From Daldinia sp. FL1419 (Eukaryota > Ascomycota > Sordariomycetes > Xylariales > Hypoxylaceae), in assembly GCA_025201765.1 (NCBI GenBank), contig MU623489.1:17860-81859 (forward strand): DNA of 64,000 bases, given 5' to 3'. A program made the position numbers and the translations under genes. Shown here in pieces: positions 37,397-48,141 of this stretch; position 1 is the first letter of the stretch, and the number at the start of each line of letters is the position of its first letter. Under the pieces are notes generated by a model. The model saw only the letters and a program-made list of their open reading frames with translations. It did not search any database and was not told where the DNA came from.

Positions 37397-37985
37397 GAAC
37401 AGGACTTATGTAGAGTTCCGTCGTGTTCCCAGGTACTGTTAACGGCATGGTTAGGTTGCCAAATGTCTGGGAATATAATATTCCTATAATTTGGCAGAAG
37501 ATAGTGATGTGTAATAGGTATCTACCTACCTTTTAGGTATACGCTAGCAATGAATTCGCAGACCGTTCGCAAGCCTAATGAGTGAAAATGAAATTTATAA
37601 GTGATTTCTTCGATAAAATTAGGGAGTACCTATACCTATATATATCTAAAAGCATAGAGATGCGAAGCGTAGGAATATCTTCAAATAACTACATCCTATA
37701 CCAACCTAAGATGCTAGATGGGATAGAATAGGGGGCAGGATTAGCTTAGTTGTAGGATCCTAGTGCTGCTCTTAGGCCGGTTTCATTACGTCATAAAATC
37801 CAGTAATTCAATCGTCATTATTTATTTCCAACCGAGAATATAAATACGAAAAGTACGAATATTTCAAACAAGACCAGGCCAATTATTTCTAATAAATAAT
37901 CCAAAAACCATCCAATACACCAAGTCTACCGCTTTGCGTTTTATACCTTCAACGGCACTGCAACATATCCCCAGCAGCGCTAGAG
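37397..37985. other. Intergenic, no supported gene
   Basis: 589 bp, AT-rich, with TAGGTA motifs near 37517-37540. Holds the SDR 3' end and the promoter of the next gene. Confidence 0.5.
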
Positions 37986-38459
37986 ATGTTCTTACAGCTT
38001 CTTCACCTCGCCCAAGCCGCGCTGGCGGCGTACGGCGGCAAGCAGTCCTATATCGCCATCACCAACCTCCAAAAATACGAGAACGCAACCAAGAAGCTCG
38101 CCAAAGTATCCAGCGAGGCCGAGCGTCAGCGCCAGAAAACATACGCCACGCAGACTACCGGCGTTGTCACGCTATTGTTCTCATTTTTCATGTCGGGGCT
38201 ACTCTCTCGTCAGGGCTCGACGTATGGCTTTTTGCCGCGATACCTCGCTCCGGTGGCGACCATCGCCGCTATCTACTTTGCGAGAGAACATATCCGGGGT
38301 TTCTGGGCGGGAAAGGCGCCTGGGATTAAGGGTAGCTTACCGAAGATGGGCGATTATGAAGAGGCAGAGAGGAGAACTCATGAACTGCTCAAGACGTTGG
38401 AGTTATTAATGCTTAGCTGGATTGCTACATTGGTTCTAGCTGTTTTGATAGGATACTAA
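37986..38459 (+). CDS. Small conserved-type membrane protein, hypothetical
   Basis: Single-exon ORF of 157 aa. A hydrophobic N-terminus (MFLQLLHLAQAALAAYGG) is followed by a charged helix (KYENATKKLAKVSSEAERQR), two adjacent membrane segments (GVVTLLFSFFMSGLL and LAPVATIAAIYFA), another charged stretch, and a final membrane segment (LLMLSWIATLVLAVLIG). Codon use is GC-rich and coding-like. I do not recognise a family. It sits between the SDR and FAD-monooxygenase genes, so it could be a cluster gene or a neutral resident. Confidence 0.7.
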   Translation: MFLQLLHLAQAALAAYGGKQSYIAITNLQKYENATKKLAKVSSEAERQRQKTYATQTTGVVTLLFSFFMSGLLSRQGSTYGFLPRYLAPVATIAAIYFAREHIRGFWAGKAPGIKGSLPKMGDYEEAERRTHELLKTLELLMLSWIATLVLAVLIGY

Positions 38460-38700
38460 ATGTCATTGCAGGTCTCGAATTTGAAGTGTAAGTACACAAT
38501 AAAAGAAATCGGCCTCGAAGTGGGTGGTCCCTTTGAATGAGAGGAGGTGGATAAGCTAGCTAGGGATGACTTCACAACCATACAAGGAATTTACGAACAA
38601 TAAGGCGATATAGGGGAAATACCTCTGGATGTCAAATCTAACTATATAATAAAAAGTGTATAGCATATATTTGCCTGTGTATAACTCCCCGTACGTGACT

Positions 38701-40262
38701 CTAACACAACGGCGTAATCTTCCCAGCCTTGAGTTCATCCGAAACCAACACCGAAACTTCACCCCAGCGCTCAATCGTATCTGCTTCCGCATCAAACGCG
38801 TATAACCACCTATTACGCATCTTTACACTTTCGGGGTCAATCTCTACGCCCTCGTCCACGTTCTTTAGAGCGTTATGCCAGCGGTCTCTCAGATCCTCCC
38901 CGTTTGTTTGGCTCGCCCTAGTCCTCGCGAATCGTAGCTTCTCGTAGCATCTTGTCTATCAACGAGTAAATTACGTCAGTAAATCGTCTCAATGGCGGGG
39001 CGGAAATTGCGGGAATTTTCTTACGGCTAGAGGAATGTTGTCCTTCCCAGCTAATTTCAGACAAACCGCAAGCACGCCGGCGCTTTCTGTTGCTTGGCTC
39101 GCGCCCTGTGCGCTTGTCGGCAAATGGGGATGGCAACTATCTCCCAACAGCGCAATTCTATGGCTCCTGGATACCCAGGTAGGGAGAGGGTCTCTGTAGC
39201 AGATTTCTTGAATTCGAAGGTATTAGCTAGATGCCATAGTACGATCGTGTTGGGGTGATATTTACTCCAATCTAGACAAGATTCTGTTTTCTCAACAGCA
39301 GCGCGTATGCGTGGATCTAAGTCTTCCAAGGACTTCTTGACTTCATCCATATTTCCCTCTTGAAACCACGACTCCTTGATCACCATGTCAGCTTCATGAG
39401 ATAGCTTGCGAGTTACAATCCAGTTAAACTCGTCTCCACCCCGAAGAGTATTTTGAACAAGATGCGTATCCTCTCCAATCCTGGATTATTGTTTTTAGTA
39501 TACGCTTCAGGATAACTTGGCATTACGAAAAATCTTTTGGGACATACCAAATATTAACACAGTCGTGGTCGACAAATTCTCGACATAAGGGGTCTTCTCG
39601 TAGGTGCTTCCCTGGGAAATATGCTCGGTAGCATGAGTACCCGCTACTTTTTGGAGCGTCTTCGAATCCCAATACAAGCTCTCGCGCACGAGATTTAATA
39701 CCATCGGCACCCACGATGAGATCTGCCACAAGTTCTGTGCCGTCAGCGAATATTATGCTGGGTTTCGACTCATCGTATGCGACAACCTCCTTGCCCATCT
39801 GGATCTCTATGCCGGCGTCTTTAACAGCTTGGATAAAGGCTTCGTGATAGTCCCCACGATGCCCAATATATCCTGCCATATCCATCAACGGTTGCTGTGC
39901 CAGAATTTTACCATCGTGCCAGCGGCGAATTTGCATATCAGGGGCTTGGTTCCCGATGCTAGTCAACTTGTGATAGAGAGACTTGCCTCCCCACCGTTCA
40001 AGTAGCTTAAGTGCATTTTCTCCTAGTCCTAGCGAGTCGCCCAGCCGTCGGAATGCCCTTAGCTTCTCATACACAATTACGTCGTGCCCGTGATGTTTAA
40101 GGGCCAGTGCGCAGGCGCATCCGCCAAGACCAGCGCCGATAACAATAACTTATAATTAGTTCATTTAGCAACTGCATTAATATCGGAAAACCTGTGGCAG
40201 AACTGAGTTGATTTGGTTAACTCACCTTTGATAGGGTCCTTTTCCATACCGTTTATAGTCAT
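38701..40262 (-). CDS. FAD-dependent monooxygenase, salicylate-hydroxylase-like
   Basis: Five exons on the minus strand: 40262-40226, 40148-39548, 39480-39266, 39206-39025 and 38955-38701; 429 aa, normal for group A flavin monooxygenases. The FAD motif VIVIGAGLGG opens exon 2; the DG motif is IVGADGIKSRAR; the second FAD/ribose motif ALLGDSCHPHLPTSAQGA is in exon 4. Intron 3 (GTAAAT donor, GCTAATAC branch, TTCAAG acceptor) joins CLDW to KICYRDPLPTW and removes what otherwise looks like a frameshift, so the gene appears intact. It uses NAD(P)H and O2 to hydroxylate (or epoxidise) aromatic or polyketide substrates. The substrate is unknown. Divergent from the VAO-type oxidase across about 1.1 kb. 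Confidence 0.92.
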
Positions 40263-41346
40263 GATGGGAAAGGTCTGCTACCATATATAGTATTATACCA
40301 CTAGGTTTAAATTCGGTGGATTTTGGGGATGGGTACGATTCGGCGGGACAAGCCTTCATGGAAATCCGGGGGTCTCCATATCTAGAGCCAGAATTGGCCG
40401 GCTACAATGACGATTCTCTTTTTTTCATGCCGGAAGGGGGCATCAGCAGATTTCCCGCCAAGAGGCCGCCAATAACAACCCAGATACGTCGAGCTACTCC
40501 TATTCTGCCATGGCAGATTGTATCGATGCGACGGTACATGGTTTTCGACCCACATCCCCGGGTTTTTATCTTATATATCTTCAAACTGTTATGGGTGCCC
40601 CAGCTTACGAAGAAGGGAACCCAGAAAGATCCCTGCCTCTGATATGTGGCGGGCTGACCCCTCTCCGGGAATGTAGATGCCGCGACGGTAGCCGAAGCCG
40701 CCATGTGGATTGTTAAATTGATAAGTCGCCAGGTAGCCTCTTTACTGATCCTATCAACTATTATTAGGGTTGGCTATTCGAGTAAGTATCGATATTCTTT
40801 CCACTTGTAAGATCATAACCTAAATTGGAACGTGTAAAAGAGAAATGCTGACGCATCATAAATTCGAACGAAGAAATATGCCAGCGCCCAACGTCTAGAG
40901 CGTGTTGAAGACAGTTGGCTAATATGCATATGTTGCAACGGCGACTCTGATATGACCCGGATTGTGTATCTCGGAAAACGTCCGATAGGACAATCGACAT
41001 TATCCCCAAAATAATATGCTACATGCCTTCGGTAGCATAAGATCGATTTATGTAATTGAGCATTTCAATTAGACATTGCACAGGTAGGAGGAGCGATGAG
41101 ACGCTCAATTCACCGGACATATCTGCCGAGCGTTCCCCAATTCTAACCCCGCCTGTATCCTCACATAGTGCAGCTCGGTGTTGGAGAACTTAGAATAGTA
41201 TTGGTAGTGAGCCTTGAGAGAATTTGAATAAGAAGTTGAGATTCGAAGGTAGGTAGCTAGCTAGGTAGTTAGCATATTAAACTTAATTGGGTTCTCTAAA
41301 AATTAAAGAGTGATTATTTTGTAGGTTGAGAAGTCTCGTTATTAGC
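40263..41346. promoter_or_regulatory. Divergent promoter region, FAD monooxygenase / VAO-type oxidase
   Basis: 1.08 kb between two divergent cluster genes. No ORF with support. An AGGTAGGTAGCTAGCTAGGTAG tract lies at about 41248-41270. No clear transcription-factor site was identified. Confidence 0.4.
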
Positions 41347-43164
41347 ATGATGACAACGCAAGCTACCTCAGGGGCAATCCCTTCTATGAAGGAAAAGTAT
41401 AGTGGTGTACCCGTGCGGCTTAAGAAGGAAGCCCAAGTGGCACGAGACCGTCTGTTGTCAAACCGCACGTTACCGGTTAGTCGTCCGAGGAAGAATCCGA
41501 TACGCCTTCCACAAGATGTATCTCTGGAGAACTTTGAAGCAGCCATCAAGGAGTTGCGAAGGGCAATAGGAGACGAAAATGTCGAAGTAAATGATAAACC
41601 ATTGGTAGACGGATGGTATATGCAACATCCGAATACCCACGACGCATTCCATATCACAGACCCAGAAGAACTCGTCAGTAGTGCTGCCGTGTATCCCGGA
41701 TCGACGGAGGAAGTCCAGACGACGGTGCGTTGGGCTAACAAATTCGGTATTCCGATTTATCCTATCTCCATCGGTAGAAACCTAGGCTACGGTGGTGCAG
41801 CACCCCGAATCCCAGGAGGAGTAGTGGTGGACCTCGGTAAACGGATGCACCAGATTCTAAATATCGACGCTGAGAACGCGAGTTGTCTTATTGAGCCTGG
41901 AGTAACGTACTTCCGGCTTTACGAAGAACTTCAAAATAGAAAGCTCCCGTTATGGATCGATACGCCTGATCTTGGTGGTGGCAGTGTGCTAGGTAACGCG
42001 ATTGACCGAGGCGTAGGTTATACGCCATATGGCGATCATTTCGCGAACCGCTGCGGCATGGAGATTGTCCTACCCAACGGCGAATTGCTACGCACGGGTA
42101 TGGGCGCTCTACCAGGCCCAGACGGGGCGGACAATCCTACTTGGCAGTCGTTTCAGCACGCCTTCGGCCCATCCATCGACGGCATATTCTCCCAGAGTAA
42201 TTTTGGCATCGTGACTAAGATGGGAATTCAACTGATGCCAGAAACGGAACACCAATCCTATTGCTTTACGTTCCCGCGCGATGACGACTTTGAGCAAATC
42301 GTTGATCTCATCCGGCCGTTGGCGCAGAAGGGTATATTGGGAAATATTCCGCAGCTGCGTCATGTAATTCAGGAGCTTAATGTTACCGGTCGAAGAAAGT
42401 CGGATTTTCATGACGGCTCTAGTCCCATGACGCGCGAAGAGATTCGATCTGCAGCTGAGAAGTTGCCCTTAGGTGATTGTTCCTGGGTCTTTTATGGAAC
42501 ACAATACGGCCCATCTGCATCCATTGCAGCGCAACTAGAGGTTATCAAGGCCGCATTTTTCAAGATTCCCGGCTCTAGATTCTTCCTACCCACGGATCTC
42601 CCCCCTGATCACTATTTACACGATCGCGCATTAGTTTGCAGTGGCGTTCCTGTCCTCCGTGAGCTTGATTGGCTCAATTGGCTGCCAAACAGTGGGCATT
42701 TATTCTTTAGTCCGATAGCGCCGACGCGTGGTAAGGATGCACGGACTATCCACGAGATAATCGTCAAGGCGCACGAACGCCATGGCTTCGACTTGTTTCC
42801 TACACTTTGCGTCGCGGGCCGCGAAATCCATTACATCACGAACATAATATACGATCGAGCTGACGCGAATATGAAAGCTTCCGCTGTTAAGCTTATGAGG
42901 GAAATGATAAAGGAATGCGCAGAAAAGGGGTTCGGCGAGTATCGCACACACATTCTTTTCGCCGACCAAGTAGCTGGGACATACAACTGGAACGATTCGG
43001 CGTTTATGCGCTTTAATGAGACGATTAAAGATGTATTAGATCCGAACGGAATTCTAGCCCCAGGCCGAAATGGGATTTGGCCGAAGCGATTCAGGGGAAA
43101 AGGATGGGAACTGAAGGCTGATGATATTAATTTGTCATTGATTGGGCCACGCTCCGAACAATAG
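41347..43164 (+). CDS. Vanillyl-alcohol-oxidase-type FAD oxidase
   Basis: Single exon, 605 aa from the ATG at 41347 (an in-frame TTG upstream is not used). The PCMH-type FAD domain has SIGRNLGYGGAAPR and the family block DLGGGSVLGNAIDRGVGYTP. By comparison with Penicillium vanillyl-alcohol oxidase, the candidate covalent-FAD histidine is His451 (NSGHLFF), the active-site Asp is Asp230 (YGDHF), and the substrate-binding Tyr-Arg pair is Tyr532-Arg533 (GEYRTH); residue roles are from memory of that family. It has about 45 extra N-terminal residues relative to VAO. The family oxidises para-substituted phenols (for example 4-hydroxybenzyl alcohols) with release of H2O2, so an aromatic substrate is suggested but not shown. 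Confidence 0.92.
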   Translation: MMTTQATSGAIPSMKEKYSGVPVRLKKEAQVARDRLLSNRTLPVSRPRKNPIRLPQDVSLENFEAAIKELRRAIGDENVEVNDKPLVDGWYMQHPNTHDAFHITDPEELVSSAAVYPGSTEEVQTTVRWANKFGIPIYPISIGRNLGYGGAAPRIPGGVVVDLGKRMHQILNIDAENASCLIEPGVTYFRLYEELQNRKLPLWIDTPDLGGGSVLGNAIDRGVGYTPYGDHFANRCGMEIVLPNGELLRTGMGALPGPDGADNPTWQSFQHAFGPSIDGIFSQSNFGIVTKMGIQLMPETEHQSYCFTFPRDDDFEQIVDLIRPLAQKGILGNIPQLRHVIQELNVTGRRKSDFHDGSSPMTREEIRSAAEKLPLGDCSWVFYGTQYGPSASIAAQLEVIKAAFFKIPGSRFFLPTDLPPDHYLHDRALVCSGVPVLRELDWLNWLPNSGHLFFSPIAPTRGKDARTIHEIIVKAHERHGFDLFPTLCVAGREIHYITNIIYDRADANMKASAVKLMREMIKECAEKGFGEYRTHILFADQVAGTYNWNDSAFMRFNETIKDVLDPNGILAPGRNGIWPKRFRGKGWELKADDINLSLIGPRSEQ

Positions 43165-43293
43165 CAAGACTTATCCTAGTAACCAATGTCGAATAGGGTA
43201 TCGATTACTTGCCTTTGAGAAAAAGTAGTCCTTAGCGGACATCATATCTTAGGTAGCTTTTTGTTTTGACAATGCCGTCGATATCACAACCAT

Positions 43294-44448
43294 CTACCTT
43301 CCCTCCCATATTTTCCGTAAGCTTGCCAAGCCGATGAATAGTGCCTCGTCCGTCCTAATCGTTCTACTCCCTTGTCCCGGTAGGATATTGACCCAATGAT
43401 CAAACAGTTCCTTCGTTCGCCCCTTGACGATCCCCATGCCATTCAATTCCGGGTCGTTTTCTGCGGCGTTCTCTAGGCCTCGAGGACCACCAAAGACGAT
43501 GAGAAGGTGATTGAAGGCCACCGCGTCCTTTTTCTTTCGTTCCGGGAACGCTTCCGATATAGAAATGCCACGTTCAGACGTCCCGATATTCAAGTCGTAG
43601 CCGCCCTCGTAAGTGCACTCTTCAAAGACCTTGGCGAGTGAATCGCAGCGCCGCACGGAGAATCCCCAGTAGTAACCACCTTCGACACGGGGCGCGCTAG
43701 GGTCTACCGGTTCCGCCTTCGATGAATCATTCTCATCTATCTTAACGGTAATCCGTGTCTTAGGAGGAACCTCGTGGCTAATTGTCACCGGTTCCTTTCT
43801 ACCGACGTCCACAAGCGTCCCCTTACCACCTTTAGATGTTCCACCCACTGTAACACCCTCGCAATACGGAAGCCAGTCAGTAGAATGAGGGTGCGAGGGA
43901 ATGTCCAAGCTTGCCATGAGCCCCGCACCTTTAAGATTAGGGTGGATGGGCAGTAACGTCCGTCGCATAAAAGGCGGCATCTCTAGATACTGTAATAAGT
44001 GATCAAGGTATCCGCAAGGGTCAATATCGCCCGTGTAACCAGCGGGGTCAACGTGTCTAGGTCGCGTATCCGGATGCGAGTCGTCAAATATGACGATTTC
44101 ATCTATACTAAACACAGCGAGAGCTCGCGCGATGTGCGAAACGACGCCTGTGCGCTGGTCATCTCGGCGACAGCTAAGATCTGGATTTAGTGGGCTTGTC
44201 TAACGGGGAAATCCCCGGATACGTCGTAAGAGGAGACTAACGTTGATAATACGCTCCCCGGAACAGCTACGGAGATGGTCCAATCGCGACCTTGGATAGG
44301 CTTGAAGAAAGCAGTTGGTTTCGACGTATCGACATAATCGCCGTCTTTCGTCAGGCGACGTTTCTGGAAACATATTAGATTTTATGTATTAAATGAGAGT
44401 ATTATGATGGTCACACACCTTTTGTCTATCCTGTTCATAGCTCGCCAT
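43294..44448 (-). CDS. SPOUT-domain RNA methyltransferase (SPOUT1/C9orf114-like)
   Basis: Three exons on the minus strand: 44448-44419, 44363-44242 and 44173-43294, 343 aa. WTISVAVPGSVLS opens the trefoil-knot domain; HIARALAVFSIDEIVIFDD, the YLDHLLQYLEMPPFMRR segment and a C-terminal LLIVFGGPRGLENA knot motif are all as expected for the DUF171/C9orf114 group. An inserted OB-like region (SHEVPPKTRITVKI and GGYYWGFSVRR) lies in the middle, as in relatives. Members methylate RNA bases using SAM and are nuclear; the human homologue is also called CENP-32. The gene is convergent with the VAO-type oxidase (129 bp apart) and marks the right edge of the metabolite cluster. Confidence 0.9.
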
Positions 44449-45483
44449 TTTTTATTTTGAAATGATATGTGAATTACTTAAGGTATGAGAAGGCAGGTAT
44501 GTAGGAATTATGAGCTCACTTGTAACACAAAGTAAAATTTCCAGCTTGGAATTGACCATAGAAAAGTTTTGCCGGCAAAACTCCTTACCACCTACTTCAC
44601 CGCATTCCATATCAGGTATAGCAAGTTAGTGGACCCCCACAAGGATCAAGTAGCCAGGTAGCCCAATCACGTCTAATAACTATTTCTTGAATTAATCTCC
44701 CCTGAAATCCATACAATCAATTCTGCAACGCTACGCGGATTAAAATATCTTTAAATGTTTATTATTATTATGAAAAGCTATTGAAAGAAATCGTATAATA
44801 ACTTGATCATATAAACTAAACCTTCATTATACTCTGGCACCATGCCACCCCCAACCTGAAGGCTAGGCCGATATATCTTTTGGACATCCCGAAAATGAGT
44901 CCATGAGGCGCAGACGATACGAGGACGTTGGAGTAAACTCATCTCTAGATTTCGAATATTTCCTCTACGACGTTAATTAAATTTTATGCGCCGTACGAAG
45001 CTCCGTCCCAATTGCTGATATAGATACCTAGGTATCCAACACATAGTTATGGTAAATGAGAGAACTCCTTAATTATTGAGTTGAGAGCAATCATCATACA
45101 CTTGCGAAAGATACCAGCTACGTGACTTTTAATTGTTCCTATTTCTATAAATTATTCTAGAATAATCTCCTCATCAAGCGAATAAATCCATTTTCATCGA
45201 ACCGATGATGGGGGAATATCGATTCGCGCCCACCTGCTATTCGGAGAGCGGGCCGTATATTCGGAAAACCCGGTTTCATGTTCCGAATTATGGAGAAGAG
45301 AGGGTGGACGGAGGGAGATGGTAAATACAACCATGCGGCAACGGAAGGAGGACGCCCGGGATGCGAAATTGAGCATAGGTATTGACCTACCTACGTAAAT
45401 ACCTTCATTTCGCCATGTCTCTGGATCTCTTCGTCTCATTCACCGTACCTTCACTCATCACCCAGGAAAAGTTATCCGTGACA
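44449..45483. other. Intergenic, no supported gene
   Basis: About 1 kb, AT-rich, between divergent SPOUT and Cip1-like genes; includes a TACCTAGGTATC motif at about 45027. The ORF extending upstream of the Cip1-like start is in frame but precedes the signal peptide. Confidence 0.5.
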
Positions 45484-46274
45484 ATGTTGCACAAATTCGG
45501 TCTCCTCGCCTTGGCTCTTTTGCCCTTTTCCTTCGCTCAAGTCTCTGATGACTTCGAGAGCGGATTAGACGAAGCCGCATGGCCTACATATGCGAACGAC
45601 TGTAACCAAGGCGGCACGGTTACGCTTGATAGCTCTACTGCTCACAGTGGAAAAAACTCCGTGAGGGTCGATGGTGCAGGTGGTTACTGTGGACACATCT
45701 TCTTTGGCACGACAAAGGTCCCCAGCGGAGATGTCTACGTGAGGACTTATCTGTGAGTTTTACTGCTAGATAGTTAAGGGGCGAGCCAATTTTTAACGAA
45801 AGGTCATGCTAATAACAATCCCCTTGCAGCAAAGCCTCCAAGGCCCTAACTGACTCTCACGTCTCCTTCATCACTATGCCCGACTCTTCTCAAGGCGCCA
45901 ATAAGCACCTCCGAATTGGTGGGCAGAGCAAGATTCTAATGTACAACCGTGAATCCGACGATGCCACCCTTCCCGACCTCTCACCGCAAGGTATTGCCGC
46001 ATCCACCGCCCTGCCGACCGGTGACTGGCAGTGTTTTGAATATCACGTGGGATCTGACGGTACCATCGAGACTTGGCTAAACGGCGAGGCTATCGAAGGT
46101 CTTACCGTAAAAGCCGGCAGCAACAACGCCAACGCAGGCCAGTGGCAGAGAGGCTCCGCCAACCCTAAGATCACCGGTGTCTACTTCGGCTGGGAGTCTT
46201 ACGGAGGCGACACTAACACCTTCTGGTACGACGATGTTGCTGTCGGCTCTACTCGCGTTGGATGTGACGCGTAA
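45484..46274 (+). CDS. cip1: Cip1-like secreted protein (cellulose-induced protein family)
   Basis: Two exons: 45484-45752 and 45830-46274, 237 aa. The start at 45484 gives a clean signal peptide (MLHKFGLLALALLPFSFA) before QVSDDFESG. The mature protein matches the Trichoderma reesei Cip1 core throughout: DCNQGGTVTLD, GGYCGHIFFGTTKVPSGDVY, HLRIGGQSKILMYNRESDDA, GTIETWLNGE and a terminal STRVGC. Cip1 is a secreted beta-jelly-roll protein co-regulated with cellulases, with proposed lyase activity. This copy stops right after the core and lacks the linker and CBM1 cellulose-binding module found in T. reesei Cip1. Confidence 0.93.
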
Positions 46275-46905
46275 TTCAGCTCCCTTTCATAGAACCAATA
46301 GTACGCAATCCATCGTCGGAAATGTACATATCCCGCTTTTTAAACTGTATATAGCTTACAAATTGAGTCCTAAGGCCTAGAGACCGTATTTAGATATAGT
46401 GCTTAACGCACCGTGTTGAACTTCATACTCCACATACCCGCATTCTATGAGAATCTGATATTAGCCTAAATACCTAGATATGGACAAAGGTACACCAGCA
46501 ATAGCTCTAGGTAGAAACCTACTAGGGTAGAGAATATTTTCATTCGTGTCCGTTATATCCCGGTGGTAGCTAACTTGAGCCTAAAATAATTATAACTGAA
46601 ACCCCGCAAGCAGTTTATTCGAATCTCCCGCGGTTGACTTACATCAGGCTAGATAAACATAGTAAATTCTTATCTTTAATATTGATTAAACAAATATGAA
46701 TTTATTCAGGAGTCCTGAAGCGGACTTGACTTCATAATCAGGCCCTTAGCGAGCAACAGATTCCATTTGGTTATCGTCAAAGCATTGGCAACTAATGCAC
46801 GTTGATTGTGTCGTACAAATATGCATTATACCACCCACTATTACAATTATAGTACTGAATTATGGGTTATGTATCATTACTATTAAGCAGAGGCTCAATC
46901 TACTG
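46275..46905. other. Convergent 3' intergenic region
   Basis: 3' ends of the Cip1-like gene (+) and the second rhodopsin-domain gene (-) face each other. AT-rich, no ORF of note. Confidence 0.5.
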
Positions 46906-48141
46906 TTAACTCCCCGCAGTTACTTCCCATTGTCTTGTAATAGTTATAGCACCTCCATTCCCTGAACTCCCTACGAGTCCATTTTCCCCAAGAGGACTAT
47001 TTAAAGGGGTAATATTTTCTGAAAATGAGTAATTAATACTGACGTCGTCGTGTGGTGAAAGATAGGCGTTGCGTTCTTGGTCTGTTGTTACGCCGGACCT
47101 TGCTGTGATACTGACTTTCCTAATCCGCTGAGTCGGTCTAAAGCTACAAAGCTTATGCGTAGCAGGCCTAATGGTCGGAACGCATGCATTCATGATTCCA
47201 AGGGTTGGCTCCAAGATAGAGTAAATAACACCAAGCGGGGTAGCATATTGGCCATAAATAGTGTTATCCTTAAAAATCCAGAGGACGCGTAATAAAGATA
47301 CCACCCAGATACTATAGAAATTAGGTAGTCAGAAGTCGATATACCAGATACGTCCCATTAAGGTTGCGATACTTACATAGCACCGACGCCAAACATCACG
47401 GCGATTGCAAGTTTGCTTCCCAGAGACATGTGTAAACGATATAGCATGGGCATAGGCAACAATACTACGAAAACATCAATAGCAAGGTTAGTGACACCGG
47501 AGACGAAGCCCGCTATTCTTTGCCCTACACATTTTCCGCCCGGTATGCTTTTGTCCCAGGCATACTGTATCGGTTCGCAGCAGAAAAAGGTCCCCATGAG
47601 TGAGCCAAGCATGAAAACCACAGTAAAAGCCATTGTCGCGTAACAGACGTGTATAAACTTGGGGTTGGGAAAAAGAGTTGTGTAAAGGGAGAGAATTGAG
47701 AACTTAACACCCGTATTCGCCACCGCCCAGAGTATTTCGGCAGTCACGAATAGCTACCATACGAAAAGAATTAGACGCAAGCGAGTAGGAAAAAGTTTAC
47801 GAACCACTAACCTGTAAGAAGTGTTTAAAGGAGTGAGGGTCTGTCATCGCTATTTCCTCAAGTTGATATCCGAACCCACCAGCAAAGCTAGCTATCGTGC
47901 CATCTTAGTTTTCATCGCAAAATTGTTGTTTAAAGAGCTTAAGCAGTACAGTACCTGCGATGCAAAGTGAGACCAAAGCCGCCGTGAGAAAAAACACCAC
48001 GATCGTCATATAGTCGTTATGAGCAAGAGGCGTCCGCAGAATATGTCTTGACCATAGTCTCAGCCCGAGGAAAATGAGCGAGAGACAAGTTGTCACAATG
48101 CCCACAATCGTTATTTGCACTCCACCTGCGGTGAGGGCCAT
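46906..48141 (-). CDS. Fungal rhodopsin-domain 7TM membrane protein (second copy type)
   Basis: Four exons on the minus strand: 48141-47955, 47891-47812, 47753-47377 and 47311-46906, 349 aa. The start is the ATG of MALTAGGVQITIVGIVTTC; the longer ORF upstream begins only with TTG. Seven hydrophobic segments are visible, with LWSRHILRTPLAHNDYM before TM2, FVTAEILWAVANTGVKFS in the middle, and IDVFVVLLPMPMLYRLHMSL near TM6. The C-terminal ~90 residues are polar (SPHDDVSINYSFSEN). Same broad family as the gene at 33333-34676 but clearly divergent from it, so not a recent duplicate. Function unknown. Confidence 0.87.

Noticed and set aside
39057..39386. Apparent frameshift in the FAD monooxygenase: the ORF runs past the FAD-binding GD motif in the wrong frame.
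   Set aside because: An intron with GTAAAT donor, GCTAATAC branch and TTCAAG acceptor at 39207-39265 restores the frame and recovers LLGDSCHPHLPTSAQG, so the gene looks intact.
41326..41346. Seven extra residues at the start of the VAO-type oxidase.
   Set aside because: The extension begins with TTG; the first ATG is at 41347.
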